NCBI GenBank assembly: GCA_024233455.1
Contig: JACKPP010000001.1
Span: forward strand, 620,001-684,000
From: Chlamydiales bacterium
Lineage (GTDB): Bacteria > Chlamydiota > Chlamydiia > Chlamydiales > JACKPQ01
Length of the DNA stretch: 64,000 bases
Reading direction: 5' to 3'
The position numbers and the translations under genes were made by a program. Numbering within the stretch: the first letter of the stretch is position 1; the number at the start of each line of letters is the position of its first letter. Below the pieces are notes generated by a model. The model searched no databases, was not told the origin of the DNA, and saw only the letters and a program-made list of their open reading frames with translations. Positions 1 through 9,656 of the stretch are shown here, piece after piece.

Positions 1-492
1 CATGGACACGACGTCGTGATTCTTCTAGACTCGATTACAAGGCTTGCCAGGGCCTACAATACCGTCCAACCCCACTCTGGAAAAATTCTTTCTGGTGGTG
101 TCGATGCTAACTCTCTGCATAAACCAAAACGTTTCTTTGGAGCGGCGCGTAATGTTGAGCAGGGTGGATCGCTGACCATCATCGCTACTGCCCTGATTGA
201 AACAGGATCGCGCATGGACGAAGTCATTTTTGAAGAATTCAAAGGTACAGGTAACAATGAACTAGTTTTAGATCGCAGACTGGCCGAAAGACGCACCTTT
301 CCAGCCATTGACATCAACAAAAGCGGCACGCGTAAAGAAGAACTTCTCTTTCACCCAGATGAGCTTGAGAAAATCTACATTTTACGACGCGGCGTAGCTG
401 ACCTTTCACCTGTCGATGCCATGAAACTGCTTCTGGCCAAACTCAAAAAAACAAACAGCAATGCGGAATTTCTCCTATCCATAAAGGAATAA
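1..492 (+). CDS. rho: Transcription termination factor Rho, C-terminal part
   Basis: This is the 3' end of rho, with the 5' part outside the window. Rho is a hexameric RNA helicase that ends transcription. The visible 164 codons carry the Walker B/Q-loop region ([13 protein letters not shown]), the R-loop region ([20 protein letters not shown]), [16 protein letters not shown], the EEFKGTGN motif with the catalytic region, and [20 protein letters not shown]. These are near-invariant in Rho. The reading frame is open from base 1, so the start is not visible. The next gene begins 1 nt after the stop, and its ribosome binding site lies in the last rho codons. Identification is very secure. Confidence 0.97.
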   Translation, partial: HGHDVVILLDSITRLARAYNTVQPHSGKILSGGVDANSLHKPKRFFGAARNVEQGGSLTIIATALIETGSRMDEVIFEEFKGTGNNELVLDRRLAERRTFPAIDINKSGTRKEELLFHPDELEKIYILRRGVADLSPVDAMKLLLAKLKKTNSNAEFLLSIKE

Positions 493-493
493 T

Positions 494-1780
494 TTGAGAC
501 CAAAAAAATGTCTGCTAATCACTTCTTCAGGAGGTGGTGGCCATCTTGAGGCAGCCAAAGCTAAAGCACATGAGCTGCGTGAAAAAGATACTAACCTCAT
601 TATCGTTCAACGCGACATCCTGCTAGACTGGCTGGGAAAACCTCTAGGCGGGCTGCTAGCGGGGTGTTGGAATTTTGCTCAAAAACGGGGCGATGTGGCC
701 TTTCAAAAAGTGATGATCCACAACATGTATTTGGTGGGGTTATTCATCTGGCTTCCTATTTTTTTACATGCCTTTTTTTTGATTTATCGCCAAGACGTAG
801 ACCTCATCATCGACACACAACCCAACGGCACATCAGCCATCGTCACCGCGATCATTTTGGCCGAAAAATGCAAAAAACTAAGCCGCCGTTACGAAAAAAT
901 CTTAGTTGATCTGCCAACCGATAAAGCGGGCCATTATTTTAAAGCTGTCAAAAAACTGCGTCCCAAAAAACGCGCTATCATCCACTTTATTACCACCAAA
1001 CCTCTACTACAGAAAGGGCAAACTGAAGAAGAATTCTGGGAAAAACACACCGGGCTCCCCTTAGAAAATATCATCTATAGCCACTTTCCCTTAAGACCCA
1101 AATTCAAAAACTTAGACCCTCTACCAAAACATGAGAGCTGCACCATCGCCCCAAAAATTCCATCCGATGAAGAATGGACACTCATTCAAGCCGTTTTGGA
1201 CAAAGGTCATCTCGACTACGACTACTGCGCGCCCTATCTCGATATTACCATTCCTCCCAACGCACACGTATCAACGCTTATGCTAGGCTCCCAACCGGCT
1301 AAAAAAGCCACCCAAGCCTACGTAAAATCCTTTATCCAGCTCAAGACGACCTTGGCAATGCACCGAGAAGACCTACTATTTGTGTTTTGTAGATCGCACC
1401 GCACCAAAAAAAGTCTGCTCAACCAAGTGTGTGATCTCATCACCAACCTAAAAAAATTTCCAAACTCTCTGACCATCATTCCTCTTACCTTCCAGGATGA
1501 TACGGTTATAGCCCCTCTATTTGCCAGAAGTGATGCCACGCTCACACGATCTGGGGGAATAACATCTATGGAACTGCTTTCCATCATGCAAGGGCAAATT
1601 TGGATTCACTCTGAGTCTAAAAAACCCCATGATCTCCTACATGGCATCCCCTTCTGGGAAAAAGGCAATGCCAAATACTTGGAAGCCGAAAAAAATGCAG
1701 TGATCATCACACCCGAACTATTTCCGACCAAAGCCCAAAACTACTTTACGGCTAGCGGACTTGCAGATAAGTTAGCATAG
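494..1780 (+). CDS. GT-B fold glycosyltransferase, MurG/MGDG-synthase-like
   Basis: A 428-residue protein. Residues 8-18 read ITSSGGGGHLE, the glycine-rich N-terminal loop of MurG and of plant-type monogalactosyldiacylglycerol synthases. The C-terminal half has MLGSQPAKK and ARSDATLTRSGGITSMEL, matching the nucleotide-sugar-binding segment of GT28-like enzymes. A hydrophobic stretch near residues 75-98 may dip into the membrane. It probably transfers a sugar to a lipid at the inner membrane, but the substrate is not visible. The start is TTG, chosen because AAGGA sits about 7 nt upstream inside the end of rho; the two genes are probably cotranscribed. The exact family is uncertain. Confidence 0.7.
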   Translation: MRPKKCLLITSSGGGGHLEAAKAKAHELREKDTNLIIVQRDILLDWLGKPLGGLLAGCWNFAQKRGDVAFQKVMIHNMYLVGLFIWLPIFLHAFFLIYRQDVDLIIDTQPNGTSAIVTAIILAEKCKKLSRRYEKILVDLPTDKAGHYFKAVKKLRPKKRAIIHFITTKPLLQKGQTEEEFWEKHTGLPLENIIYSHFPLRPKFKNLDPLPKHESCTIAPKIPSDEEWTLIQAVLDKGHLDYDYCAPYLDITIPPNAHVSTLMLGSQPAKKATQAYVKSFIQLKTTLAMHREDLLFVFCRSHRTKKSLLNQVCDLITNLKKFPNSLTIIPLTFQDDTVIAPLFARSDATLTRSGGITSMELLSIMQGQIWIHSESKKPHDLLHGIPFWEKGNAKYLEAEKNAVIITPELFPTKAQNYFTASGLADKLA

Positions 1781-1824
1781 GTAAGACTAATGTAGCCAGA
1801 AAGCTGATGCCCTAGGTAGGTCTA

Positions 1825-4401
1825 TCAAAGAGCCCCTTTATAAAACAAAGAGCGCATTGCAGGACTCTGGGCCAATTCCTTGGCAGTTTTGCCATTTCTA
1901 TCTGGCAAATTGGGATTAGCACCTTGCTCTAGCAAATACTCAACCGATGCTTCCGAATCGTCTTTGACAGCATAATGGAGCAAACTATTTCCCGCATAGT
2001 CTACTGCATTAATATCATCTAATAGTTCTGCGTAGAGCTTAGTAGTTAACAAAGGATCCGCTAGCGTAGGACATCTCAGTGAGGCTTTTCGCTTCAACAA
2101 CAATTGAATGAGCTCTTTTTCACCTAATTGAACAGCATGCCCTATCAGATAGCTCTCTGGTGCCAAAGAAACCGATGATCTAAGAACATCTTTGAGAAAA
2201 TCAACTCCCTCTACAAACATTAAACTCTCTCCAAAGACATGCTCATCTAATAGCATCTGTGGCCCTAACAGCGATCTTGCAAGATCATAGCTCCCTCGCA
2301 AAATAATTCTATCTATCGGAATTCTGTCGCTTGCATCCATAAGTCGATCTATCATTTCCCGACGATCTAGCCATACTGCCAGATCTATAGGGGTCATTCC
2401 ATTGGCGTCCGCATGATCCAGATCGGTCTTTCCTAAATACCTTTGAAAACGAGCTATATCACCGCCATAAATTGCTAAGTGCAGGGGTGTAAACTTCATT
2501 GCTGATACTCCCTTTTCGGCATCAGCATACAACTCTTCGGGCAATTTTACGACCTTAGAAAAAGAAAGTTCATCCATAAAATAGGCTTGCAGCACCAAAT
2601 CTTTCACTTCGCTGTGTTTACCCAGTGATCTATATTTTTTATCCATCATCACCTGAACAAAATCAGCAGCATCATTTAACCTGCGCATTTGATACAACCC
2701 ATTGGGATCATAAAAGCTAAAACGATGGTCATCGAAAATTCTGCAACTTGTCGCGTGCTGATCTCCGCCAATCTCGATAATGGCATTAGGAAATGATGAC
2801 CAAATCTTAAAAAATTCAATTAGCTGTTTTTGATTTAATAGAGCAGTTTCTGCTGGATAAAAAAGCTGTACATTCAGATTTGTATGAGCTTTTACAACTT
2901 CAAATTGATGCCGGCGACTCGATTGCAACCAACCAGTGACAGATGAACTTTGCTGCATAGTGCTGGTGACAATTTCTGGTTGTGGTACCGTAGGATGCAC
3001 ATTTTTAAATTTGTGCATAAACCAAATGATATCATTAGACCACTGCTCCATGACTTCTTCCAGATTCTGATAATGACCAAAAACATCAGATACATCGACC
3101 TCTTTCAAACCTTCTTTTGATCCATCCCAAGACGCAATCAGCTCTAAAGTTTTAAAAAAATCTTTTTCGTGATTGATCGTTAAGTAATATTGATAGAGAA
3201 ATGCAAACCCATTACAGTGCCCTTGCCACAAGAGCATCGGATCTCGGTTTTTCATTTCTAAGTAGGTTTTTAGCTTATCCAAAATATGTTCTTGATCAAT
3301 CGAAATAAGCGGCACTCCATATCGACTATCACTTTTAGGACTTCCTCCTAACAATTCAATGCTAGCATCCTTTGCCCCTCGCAGAGCAAGCTCTAAAGCG
3401 GTCATTCCGTAATAATCTGGCACTTGGAGATCCATTCCAGGCTCTTGCAACAACCGGCTCAGGACTGCAACATGCCCCTTTTCTGCTGCTAAATGCAATG
3501 CAGTTCTCCCGTCGTAATTACCGGTTAACAAATTGATCTGATCCTGCTTTAGGCAAAATGACAACGCCAGCTCATTGTTAACTAAAACTGCAAAGTGTAA
3601 AGGACAAATTCCATCAGCATCCCGCTGGTTAACATCAGCACCTGCATCAAGCAGCAATTGGGCAACCTCATAATGCCCTAATCCCAGGGCTATCATAAGA
3701 GGAGGCGCTCCCACTTTATTATAGGCGCTGACATCTGCAGCAAATCGATCACCTGCCTGCCAAATCGCTTCTTTAGCAACCTCCACATTGCCGCTACGGG
3801 CTGCCAGGTGTAAATAATTCCCCCGATCTAAAATAATTGGCTCGTTGGCAGCACATGATTTTAGCATCACCTGCGCTAACTGAGCCGCATATTTTGAGAC
3901 CGGCTGGCCTTCACATTTAATTAACTCCTCGAGCACCTGGGCTTGAACTTCTCTGATCTTCTTTAAATCAACACTTGAACGAACAAAAAAGACCTTTAAC
4001 TCATCTAATAATGGTTGATGCACATCAAATGCCTTTAACTCGTCAGTTAACTGACGTAAAAAAGCCAATTCTGCAGCAATTTCTTTGAAGTCATTGTGGT
4101 AAGACTGCAAGCTTTGCGCTAATTGCTTCCAAATCGGATTCTGTGTTTTCACCTTTTCTTGATCGACTACATTTGTAATTTTAGTAAAAAATTGATCAAA
4201 CGCATTTGAATTGGAATATTGATGGTGTGCAAGCTCAGAAAACAATTGACTGACTTCGGAAACGGTAAGTTGTGTCCCTTCAAAATCCACCAAGTGACCA
4301 TTAATGACAGACACCTGATAAGAACCTAATTGACCATCTTTTTCTGCTTGTTCAATTTTTTCTACAATACTTTCTATTTTATAATTATATAAAAAAATCA
4401 T
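1825..4401 (-). CDS. Ankyrin-repeat protein with embedded YopT-like cysteine protease signature
   Basis: 858 residues. The N-terminal ~180 residues are helical and probably coiled. Ankyrin repeats run from about 190 to 350 (YLHLAARSGN, PPLMIALGLGHYEVAQLLL, PLHFAVLVNN, GRTALHLAAEKGH), with further repeats at about 636-690 and 800-850. Between the blocks, residues 390-570 hold GHCNGFAFLYQYYL (Cys396), GGDQHATSCRIF (His549) and FSFYDPNG (Asp565). The Cys-His-Asp order, the DPN box and the 16-residue His-Asp spacing match the YopT/C58 family. No signal peptide is seen. It may be a host-targeted effector (inference). No clear Shine-Dalgarno precedes the ATG. The ankyrin call is secure; the protease call is a hypothesis. 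Confidence 0.8.
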   Translation of the reverse strand: MIFLYNYKIESIVEKIEQAEKDGQLGSYQVSVINGHLVDFEGTQLTVSEVSQLFSELAHHQYSNSNAFDQFFTKITNVVDQEKVKTQNPIWKQLAQSLQSYHNDFKEIAAELAFLRQLTDELKAFDVHQPLLDELKVFFVRSSVDLKKIREVQAQVLEELIKCEGQPVSKYAAQLAQVMLKSCAANEPIILDRGNYLHLAARSGNVEVAKEAIWQAGDRFAADVSAYNKVGAPPLMIALGLGHYEVAQLLLDAGADVNQRDADGICPLHFAVLVNNELALSFCLKQDQINLLTGNYDGRTALHLAAEKGHVAVLSRLLQEPGMDLQVPDYYGMTALELALRGAKDASIELLGGSPKSDSRYGVPLISIDQEHILDKLKTYLEMKNRDPMLLWQGHCNGFAFLYQYYLTINHEKDFFKTLELIASWDGSKEGLKEVDVSDVFGHYQNLEEVMEQWSNDIIWFMHKFKNVHPTVPQPEIVTSTMQQSSSVTGWLQSSRRHQFEVVKAHTNLNVQLFYPAETALLNQKQLIEFFKIWSSFPNAIIEIGGDQHATSCRIFDDHRFSFYDPNGLYQMRRLNDAADFVQVMMDKKYRSLGKHSEVKDLVLQAYFMDELSFSKVVKLPEELYADAEKGVSAMKFTPLHLAIYGGDIARFQRYLGKTDLDHADANGMTPIDLAVWLDRREMIDRLMDASDRIPIDRIILRGSYDLARSLLGPQMLLDEHVFGESLMFVEGVDFLKDVLRSSVSLAPESYLIGHAVQLGEKELIQLLLKRKASLRCPTLADPLLTTKLYAELLDDINAVDYAGNSLLHYAVKDDSEASVEYLLEQGANPNLPDRNGKTAKELAQSPAMRSLFYKGAL

Positions 4402-4598
4402 TTCATGAATCGTTTATTTTTACTAATAACACGAATTGAATTTTATATTAAAAATAAATTTTATAATTAATAATACAGTTACTTAAAAACAACGAGAGCG
4501 CTCTCTGCTCGCATTTTAAAGCTCTTGAAGTCCATGAAGAACTCCTATGGTCAAAAATGCTCCCATGGATTAGCTTGGATGTGGTCAAAATGCTTGAC

Positions 4599-5144
4599 TT
4601 ACTTATACCATACGTTAGACAGAAACGCTTCCCAATCGCCCTTTTCTGCCATTTCCAGTAGCACTTGATAGTCCAAGTGAACGTCTTTGGCAAAGCTCTT
4701 CAAATAAGGGCGAATTTCGCCCGCAGCATCAGACTTTTCCAGCCCCTTGACAAATCCTGCCTGGAACGGTTTCCATATTTTGGATCGCGAGCGAATTTTC
4801 ACTACAAATTTCAAAAGCTCCGGATTGGTTTTCACATAAGCCAAATAACGCAATATAGGTATCCCTTTGGTGGCGTGCCCACGCGCTTCAATCTCTTTGC
4901 GGTTAAATCCAAGCGAAATCAATGACCAGTTGGCCAGCGGCTCAAGCAATTGATAAATATTTGTCTTATCCTCTTCCGAAAGGGGCAGATTGAGATAGGT
5001 CGATTCTTTTTGCTTTGGAGGCTTTTCGGTTTGCTTGGCCACATACTTAAGCTCCTTGTCTAGATTTTCTTCAAAATTCAGTAGCATACAAAGTGCTGCG
5101 ATCACCAAAAGACCAACGATCCAAAGATATGTTTTACGTTTCAT
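4599..5144 (-). CDS. Exported or membrane-anchored hypothetical protein, paralogue of the upstream gene
   Basis: 181 residues from an ATG with AGGA 8 nt upstream; a TTG two codons earlier is less likely. The N-terminus (KRKTYLWIVGLLVIAALCML) is one hydrophobic helix, acting as signal anchor or signal peptide. The rest is soluble and helical. It aligns by eye with the neighbour at 5247-5834: both have a ~15-residue helix, an arginine/lysine-rich middle, a 'PYL..FAK' segment and a final 'W..FL' motif. This suggests a local duplication. I do not recognise the family. The pair lies between the ankyrin protein and a small membrane protein, on the same strand as the ankyrin gene. Confidence 0.65.
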   Translation of the reverse strand: MKRKTYLWIVGLLVIAALCMLLNFEENLDKELKYVAKQTEKPPKQKESTYLNLPLSEEDKTNIYQLLEPLANWSLISLGFNRKEIEARGHATKGIPILRYLAYVKTNPELLKFVVKIRSRSKIWKPFQAGFVKGLEKSDAAGEIRPYLKSFAKDVHLDYQVLLEMAEKGDWEAFLSNVWYK

Positions 5145-5246
5145 CAGCAAGTCCTGTGAGAAGTAGGCCAGAGGTAACGTTTTTGCGCTCCTCTGCTCTT
5201 ATGACACCAGTGTTTATCAAATTAGACGATAGTTTGAAAAGGATCA

Positions 5247-5834
5247 TTAAAAAAGTGCGTTTAAAAACCCATCCCAATTTTGATTTTCAATGTAATGCAT
5301 CAGTAATTGTTTATCAACATCAACTAACTTGGCAAATCCCGCCAAATAAGGATAAATTCCATTGGTTTCATATTCTTTTTGTAAATTAGGAAAGAGTCCC
5401 CCTTTAAAGCGAGACCATTTAATCGAGCTTTTCTTCACCATATGCATGTAATGTTTGCGTTGAGGATCACCAAAAATAAATCCTAAAAAACGCAATGGAT
5501 GAACATGTCGCACAGCATCGCCACAACGCTCCATCTCAAACTTTTTCTTAAGCAGAGTAAACCAACCATTTTTGGCCATTGATTTGATGATGTAGTGAAT
5601 ATTAAGACCATCTGCTTCGGTCAATGTCAGAGAATAAAAGGCCTCATAGCCTTGATCGTGATTGCGCGCCAAATAAAAATCACCATTAGAGGCCATAGGA
5701 GACAACTTAAGCAATGCGCTAGTAACAGCTAAAGTCTCTCTTGAGTCACCCCAAGTAAAAGCCTTAATGTCCACAAAATCAGCCATTGGATGAAGACTGA
5801 TACTCCACATAAAAGCCAGGATAAGTCTTTTCAT
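5247..5834 (-). CDS. Exported hypothetical protein, paralogue of the downstream gene
   Basis: 195 residues from the chosen ATG, which has GGGGAA about 5 nt upstream and begins a plausible signal peptide (MKRLILAFMWSISLHPMADF). The reading frame extends 23 codons further upstream without better support. The C-terminal ~110 residues resemble the protein at 4599-5144: the spacing of GIYPYLAGFAKL and WDGFLNALF matches RPYLKSFAKD and WEAFLSNVWYK there. No catalytic motif is recognised. The two genes are 102 nt apart on the same strand. Confidence 0.65.
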   Translation of the reverse strand: MKRLILAFMWSISLHPMADFVDIKAFTWGDSRETLAVTSALLKLSPMASNGDFYLARNHDQGYEAFYSLTLTEADGLNIHYIIKSMAKNGWFTLLKKKFEMERCGDAVRHVHPLRFLGFIFGDPQRKHYMHMVKKSSIKWSRFKGGLFPNLQKEYETNGIYPYLAGFAKLVDVDKQLLMHYIENQNWDGFLNALF

Positions 5835-6008
5835 ACATTCCCCAAACAAAATCAGATCCATTTCTGAATCCGACATTACCGCAAAATATCTAGCAATAGT
5901 CAAGATTTTTTATCGATTTTCAAATTTCAACGAAACATACATGTTGATTTTAAATTCAATAAATATTAATTGAAAGTAATGACCAGTAATCAAAAATAGG
6001 GATTATTG

Positions 6009-6290
6009 ATGAAAAAATTAAATATTTGGGGCTTTTGTTTAGCAATAGCCATCGTGTGGTCAGCAGGAACAATCCTAGCTGGCTGGTTTGCAGGCCTTGG
6101 CTGGGGAGACCTTTATGTCCGCGTCATGTCTTCAATTTACATTGGATATGAACCAGGTTTCTGGGGCGGTATCATAGGAGGCATCTGGGCTTTCTTTGAT
6201 GGTGGTATCTTTGGTTTAGCAATCAGTTTTCTCTACAATGTATTTAGTGAAGACAAAAAAAAACCAAAAGCAGCGAAAAAAAAGCGCTAA
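6009..6290 (+). CDS. Small two-helix membrane protein (holin-like family)
   Basis: 93 residues with two hydrophobic helices (about 7-29 and 50-78) separated by a Gly/Trp-rich loop, and a lysine-rich tail (KKKPKAAKKKR). The pattern 'SSIYIGYEPGFWGGIIGG.WAFFDGGIFG' resembles a widespread short membrane family that databases often label 'bacteriophage holin'; no phage genes are nearby, so that label should not be taken literally. The start is ATG with AGGG about 8 nt upstream; the TTG immediately before it is unlikely. Function unknown. Confidence 0.7.
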   Translation: MKKLNIWGFCLAIAIVWSAGTILAGWFAGLGWGDLYVRVMSSIYIGYEPGFWGGIIGGIWAFFDGGIFGLAISFLYNVFSEDKKKPKAAKKKR

Positions 6291-6376
6291 AATAGTGTAG
6301 ATGCTTTTTTCAAGAGATAGACGCATGTGCGTTTAACCGTAGATAATTTAGAGAATGTCTCTTATGATACGGGAAT

Positions 6377-7624
6377 ATGACAAAAGAGCATCTAGAAGCT
6401 GGCCGATCCGTCGTCAAAACTTTGGTAAAAGCTGGGCATACTGCCTACTTTAACGGCGGATGGGTGCGCGATTTTCTACTTAAAATCCCCTCAGACGATA
6501 TCGACATCGCTACAACTGCATCCCCAGATGAAGTTCAAAGGCTATTTGACAAGACAATTCCGGTTGGTGTTGCCTTTGGCGTAGTGATAGTGGTCATTCA
6601 CAATCACCATTTTGAAGTCGCCACCTTCCGTAAAGATCGGGCCTATATTGACGGCAGACGTCCTATTGGCATCGATCCTGCTACGCCGATAGAAGATGCT
6701 AAGCGACGTGATTTCACTATCAACGGCATGTATTACGATCCCCTAGAAGAGCAACTGCACGATTACGTCGACGGAAGAATAGATCTGGAAAAAGGCATCA
6801 TTCGCGCCATCGGTGATCCCGATGAGCGCTTTGCCGAAGATCGACTTCGCATGATGCGCGCTGTGCGGTATGCAGCTAGATTTCACTTTATCATAGAAGA
6901 TGAGACCCTAAAAGCAATTGCTAACCACGCCAGCGAACTTCTAAATGCGGTGGCAATTGAGCGTATTTGGCAAGAATTTGAAAAAATGACCCGCTACCCT
7001 CATTTTGATACTGCCCTGATTTCCATGCACCGCTTAGGCCTTTTACAAGCGATATTCCCTATTCTTTCGAATCTACCTCTTGAAGATTTAGAAAAACGCG
7101 TTATGCACCTATCCCGTTTTTCCACAGAGGCTCCCACAATTGCATCTTTATTCGAGCTCTTTCCAAGCAGTTCCATAGAACAAAAAATAGCCCTTTGCCA
7201 GCGTTTTAAAGTCTCCAATCGAGTCAAAGACTTTGCTGCATTTCATCACAACTTAGAAAAATTGAATGTACAGCCAGGCCAAATGGGTAAATATTTAGAT
7301 GACTTTTCCTGGGCTAAACTTTATGCCCATCCCGATTTTGATATTTCATTTAAAGTCTTAGCATCCCGCCTCAAAAATGAAGATTGCCAAATCCTCATGC
7401 AAGAAACTAACCAGCGAAAAGCGCGTCTGGCACACAGCATTAGCCGGATGCGTTCTAATACCCCTATTTTGCGCGCCGCTCATCTCATTGCCGCCGGCAT
7501 TAAGCCAGGAGAAGTGATGGGGAAACTTTTAGAGCTGGGAGAAAAACTCGCAGTGAATGACAACCTAAATAGCCCCGATCAAATTTTGGAAAAGCTAAAA
7601 TCAACTGATATCTGGCCCATGTAA
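6377..7624 (+). CDS. pcnB: CCA tRNA nucleotidyltransferase / poly(A) polymerase
   Basis: 415 residues, class II nucleotidyltransferase. Residues 24-45 contain GGWVRDFLL followed by SDDIDIATTA, the G-G-W-V-R-D / D-x-D metal-binding motif. RRDFTINGM and the DLEKGIIRAIGDPDERFAEDR segment follow, then RMMRAVRYAARF. These enzymes add CCA to tRNA 3' ends or A-tails to RNA; the sequence alone does not separate the two. The start ATG has ACGGGA upstream. The last Met codon and the TAA stop are formed by the left arm of the 19-bp palindrome at 7619-7637. The gene converges with the RsbU-type gene. Confidence 0.93.
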   Translation: MTKEHLEAGRSVVKTLVKAGHTAYFNGGWVRDFLLKIPSDDIDIATTASPDEVQRLFDKTIPVGVAFGVVIVVIHNHHFEVATFRKDRAYIDGRRPIGIDPATPIEDAKRRDFTINGMYYDPLEEQLHDYVDGRIDLEKGIIRAIGDPDERFAEDRLRMMRAVRYAARFHFIIEDETLKAIANHASELLNAVAIERIWQEFEKMTRYPHFDTALISMHRLGLLQAIFPILSNLPLEDLEKRVMHLSRFSTEAPTIASLFELFPSSSIEQKIALCQRFKVSNRVKDFAAFHHNLEKLNVQPGQMGKYLDDFSWAKLYAHPDFDISFKVLASRLKNEDCQILMQETNQRKARLAHSISRMRSNTPILRAAHLIAAGIKPGEVMGKLLELGEKLAVNDNLNSPDQILEKLKSTDIWPM

Positions 7625-7637
7625 AACCGCTTTACAT
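7619..7637. repeat. Dispersed 19-bp palindrome, copy 1
   Basis: ATGTAAAACCGCTTTACAT. It is the exact reverse complement of copy 2 at 18328-18346. Here it overlaps the last codon and stop of pcnB (ATG TAA) and extends into the short convergent intergenic space. The flanking C and G make the palindrome 21 bp at this copy (7618-7638). Confidence 0.85.
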
Positions 7638-7693
7638 GACAAACAACCTCAACTCAGATTAATACGACCTTCTTCCTTCAAGATCTACCACCT

Positions 7694-9619
7694 TTAAAGC
7701 ACCTTGACAACCAGAATGGTGACATCGTCAAATTGTGCAGCACCCGTTGTGAACCGCCCCACATCGGTTAAAAGATCGTTCACAACTTTTTGTGCATCAT
7801 CACATGCGTGGGCTTCAAAAAATTGGATCAGACGCTGCTCTCCGTAGAGCTCTTTTGAGGTACTATGTGCTTCGATAATTCCATCGGAATAGAGCATGAG
7901 AACATCGCCAGAATTTAGCTGCACTTCACTTGTCGAAACGTGATCGAGATGATTCACGCCCAAGGCAATTCCAGGAGTCGTAAGCTTTTCAATAGGCCCG
8001 TCTTTTCGCTTTAGTAGCGAGGGAGGGTGCCCACAAGATGAATAAACCATCTTTTTATTTTTCTCATCGATGAATGCCACCCACGCTGTGACGAACACAC
8101 CGGAATCGCCAGTGTCATGACAAAAAGCGTTATTGGACTGAGTGAGTAATTTACCCAAATCATTGGTCACTGCAGCATAGCTGCGTAAAATGCTACGCAA
8201 GCCTAGAGAATAAAAACAGGCCGAAATTCCTTTACCAGCCGTGTCGGCAACAGCGCACATCAGGTGATCATCGTCTTGGCGTTGGACTGTGAATAAATCA
8301 TAAAAATCGCCACCTACTTCCTTGGCCGATAAAAAGCCTGAGGCAATTTCAAGATTAGAAAAAGCTGGTACCTGTTTTGGTAAAATGGATTTTTGCACCT
8401 CTTGCCCAATTAAAAGCTCTCGCGAAAGTGTCTCTTTGGCCACGCGCTCATTTTCAGATTGGCGCATATGAGACAAAAGCGATCCGATCATTTCGTTGAA
8501 GATCTTCCCAATCACATTGATCTCAAACCCCATCTTTTGCTCACTAAACCGAGCTTCTAGATCACCTTGCTCCACTTTAATCATAGTCTTACAAAGGGTA
8601 TTAAACGGTTTGGCCATTCGACGCGTTAGCCAAAATGTGCCAATTCCGCCTACAAAAATGACAATCCCCATAAAAATAGCTAAATCGTAAAGGTGGCTTT
8701 CAAAGTGTTGAAATACGGTATATTCGGGAACAGCAACAAGGAGCTCTAAATTCGATCCCTCAATGGGCACTAAGGCGCCGTATTCTTCACGATTACCAAA
8801 TTCGAAAGTGTAATCGTTGTCTGCATCACTGGCCTTTGATATGTAAGGCTTGAGGGTGACAACGCTTTTGGGCGGACCTCCTCTTAAAACTTGTTTAGGC
8901 TTGCCTTCTATAATGACTTGGTTGAACACCATGTTTTTTTCTGTGCTCAAAAACACCATCCCACTTGGATCTAAAATAGATACTTGAGTAGGATCTCTAG
9001 ACTTTCGAATGATTTCGATGCGCTGCATCATCAACTCATTGGTAAGGGCAATATTCAGCATGCCGGTAATCATGGCTGTATCGGGGGAATAAATGCGCTT
9101 GCTGACTAAATAATAGCCATTTTGTTTCTCAGGGTCCCACCGGATGGTCGCTCGATGCTCCTCACTTAAGGAGTATCCATCGACGTAACTGGAAAAATCT
9201 TTTCCCAGAAGCTGGGGATTAGACGAAATGGTACAGACCCAATGGTCACCGGGTCGTCTTTCTAAATAAAAAATTGACGAAACATCTTGCTCATCGCGAA
9301 TCTGATTTAAAAACGCATTCAGTTGCCCGGGTGCTGTTCCTGGTTCTTTGGCTTTCAGCTCCAATAATTGCTGGGTCATATCCAAAAAGCGATATTCTAA
9401 ATGGTTGAATTGATCTAGAATTTTGGCTCGACTATCCCCCAAAATACGGATAGAAAGAAAGAGATCTTCAAATTCTTCCCTATAATCGCGAGTGAAGCTT
9501 ACAACAGAATAAATAAAAAGGGGGATAACAAGCATTGTCAGAGCAACTGTTAACACTCGAGAGGCCAAAGAGCCTCGAATGCCACGTGGTTCAGGTTGTT
9601 TTTGAGTATAATCTGTCAT
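7694..9619 (-). CDS. rsbU: RsbU-type PP2C serine phosphatase with periplasmic sensor and HAMP domain
   Basis: About 641 residues. A transmembrane helix (LTVALTMLVIPLFIYSVVSF) is followed by a large periplasmic sensing region, a second helix (LAIFMGIVIFVGGIGTFWL) and a HAMP segment (RRMAKPFNTLCKTMIKVEQG). The C-terminal SpoIIE/PP2C phosphatase has AKEVGGDFYDLF, AVADTAGKGISA, LYSDGIIEA and FDDVTILVVKVL, supplying the metal-binding aspartates. It should dephosphorylate an anti-sigma-factor antagonist in a partner-switching pathway in response to an external signal, as proposed for chlamydial RsbU. The start is uncertain: 9619 removes a non-conserved leader; ATG at 9658 overlaps the divergent gene's ATG. 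Neither has a convincing ribosome binding site. Confidence 0.88.
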   Translation of the reverse strand: MTDYTQKQPEPRGIRGSLASRVLTVALTMLVIPLFIYSVVSFTRDYREEFEDLFLSIRILGDSRAKILDQFNHLEYRFLDMTQQLLELKAKEPGTAPGQLNAFLNQIRDEQDVSSIFYLERRPGDHWVCTISSNPQLLGKDFSSYVDGYSLSEEHRATIRWDPEKQNGYYLVSKRIYSPDTAMITGMLNIALTNELMMQRIEIIRKSRDPTQVSILDPSGMVFLSTEKNMVFNQVIIEGKPKQVLRGGPPKSVVTLKPYISKASDADNDYTFEFGNREEYGALVPIEGSNLELLVAVPEYTVFQHFESHLYDLAIFMGIVIFVGGIGTFWLTRRMAKPFNTLCKTMIKVEQGDLEARFSEQKMGFEINVIGKIFNEMIGSLLSHMRQSENERVAKETLSRELLIGQEVQKSILPKQVPAFSNLEIASGFLSAKEVGGDFYDLFTVQRQDDDHLMCAVADTAGKGISACFYSLGLRSILRSYAAVTNDLGKLLTQSNNAFCHDTGDSGVFVTAWVAFIDEKNKKMVYSSCGHPPSLLKRKDGPIEKLTTPGIALGVNHLDHVSTSEVQLNSGDVLMLYSDGIIEAHSTSKELYGEQRLIQFFEAHACDDAQKVVNDLLTDVGRFTTGAAQFDDVTILVVKVL

Positions 9620-9656
9620 AAGAGTAAAATGATGATAACCAACCCCCCTAATTTTC

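Noticed and set aside
6009..6290. Prophage holin.
   Set aside because: Similarity is to a general small membrane family with a misleading label; no lysin, tail or integrase gene is near.
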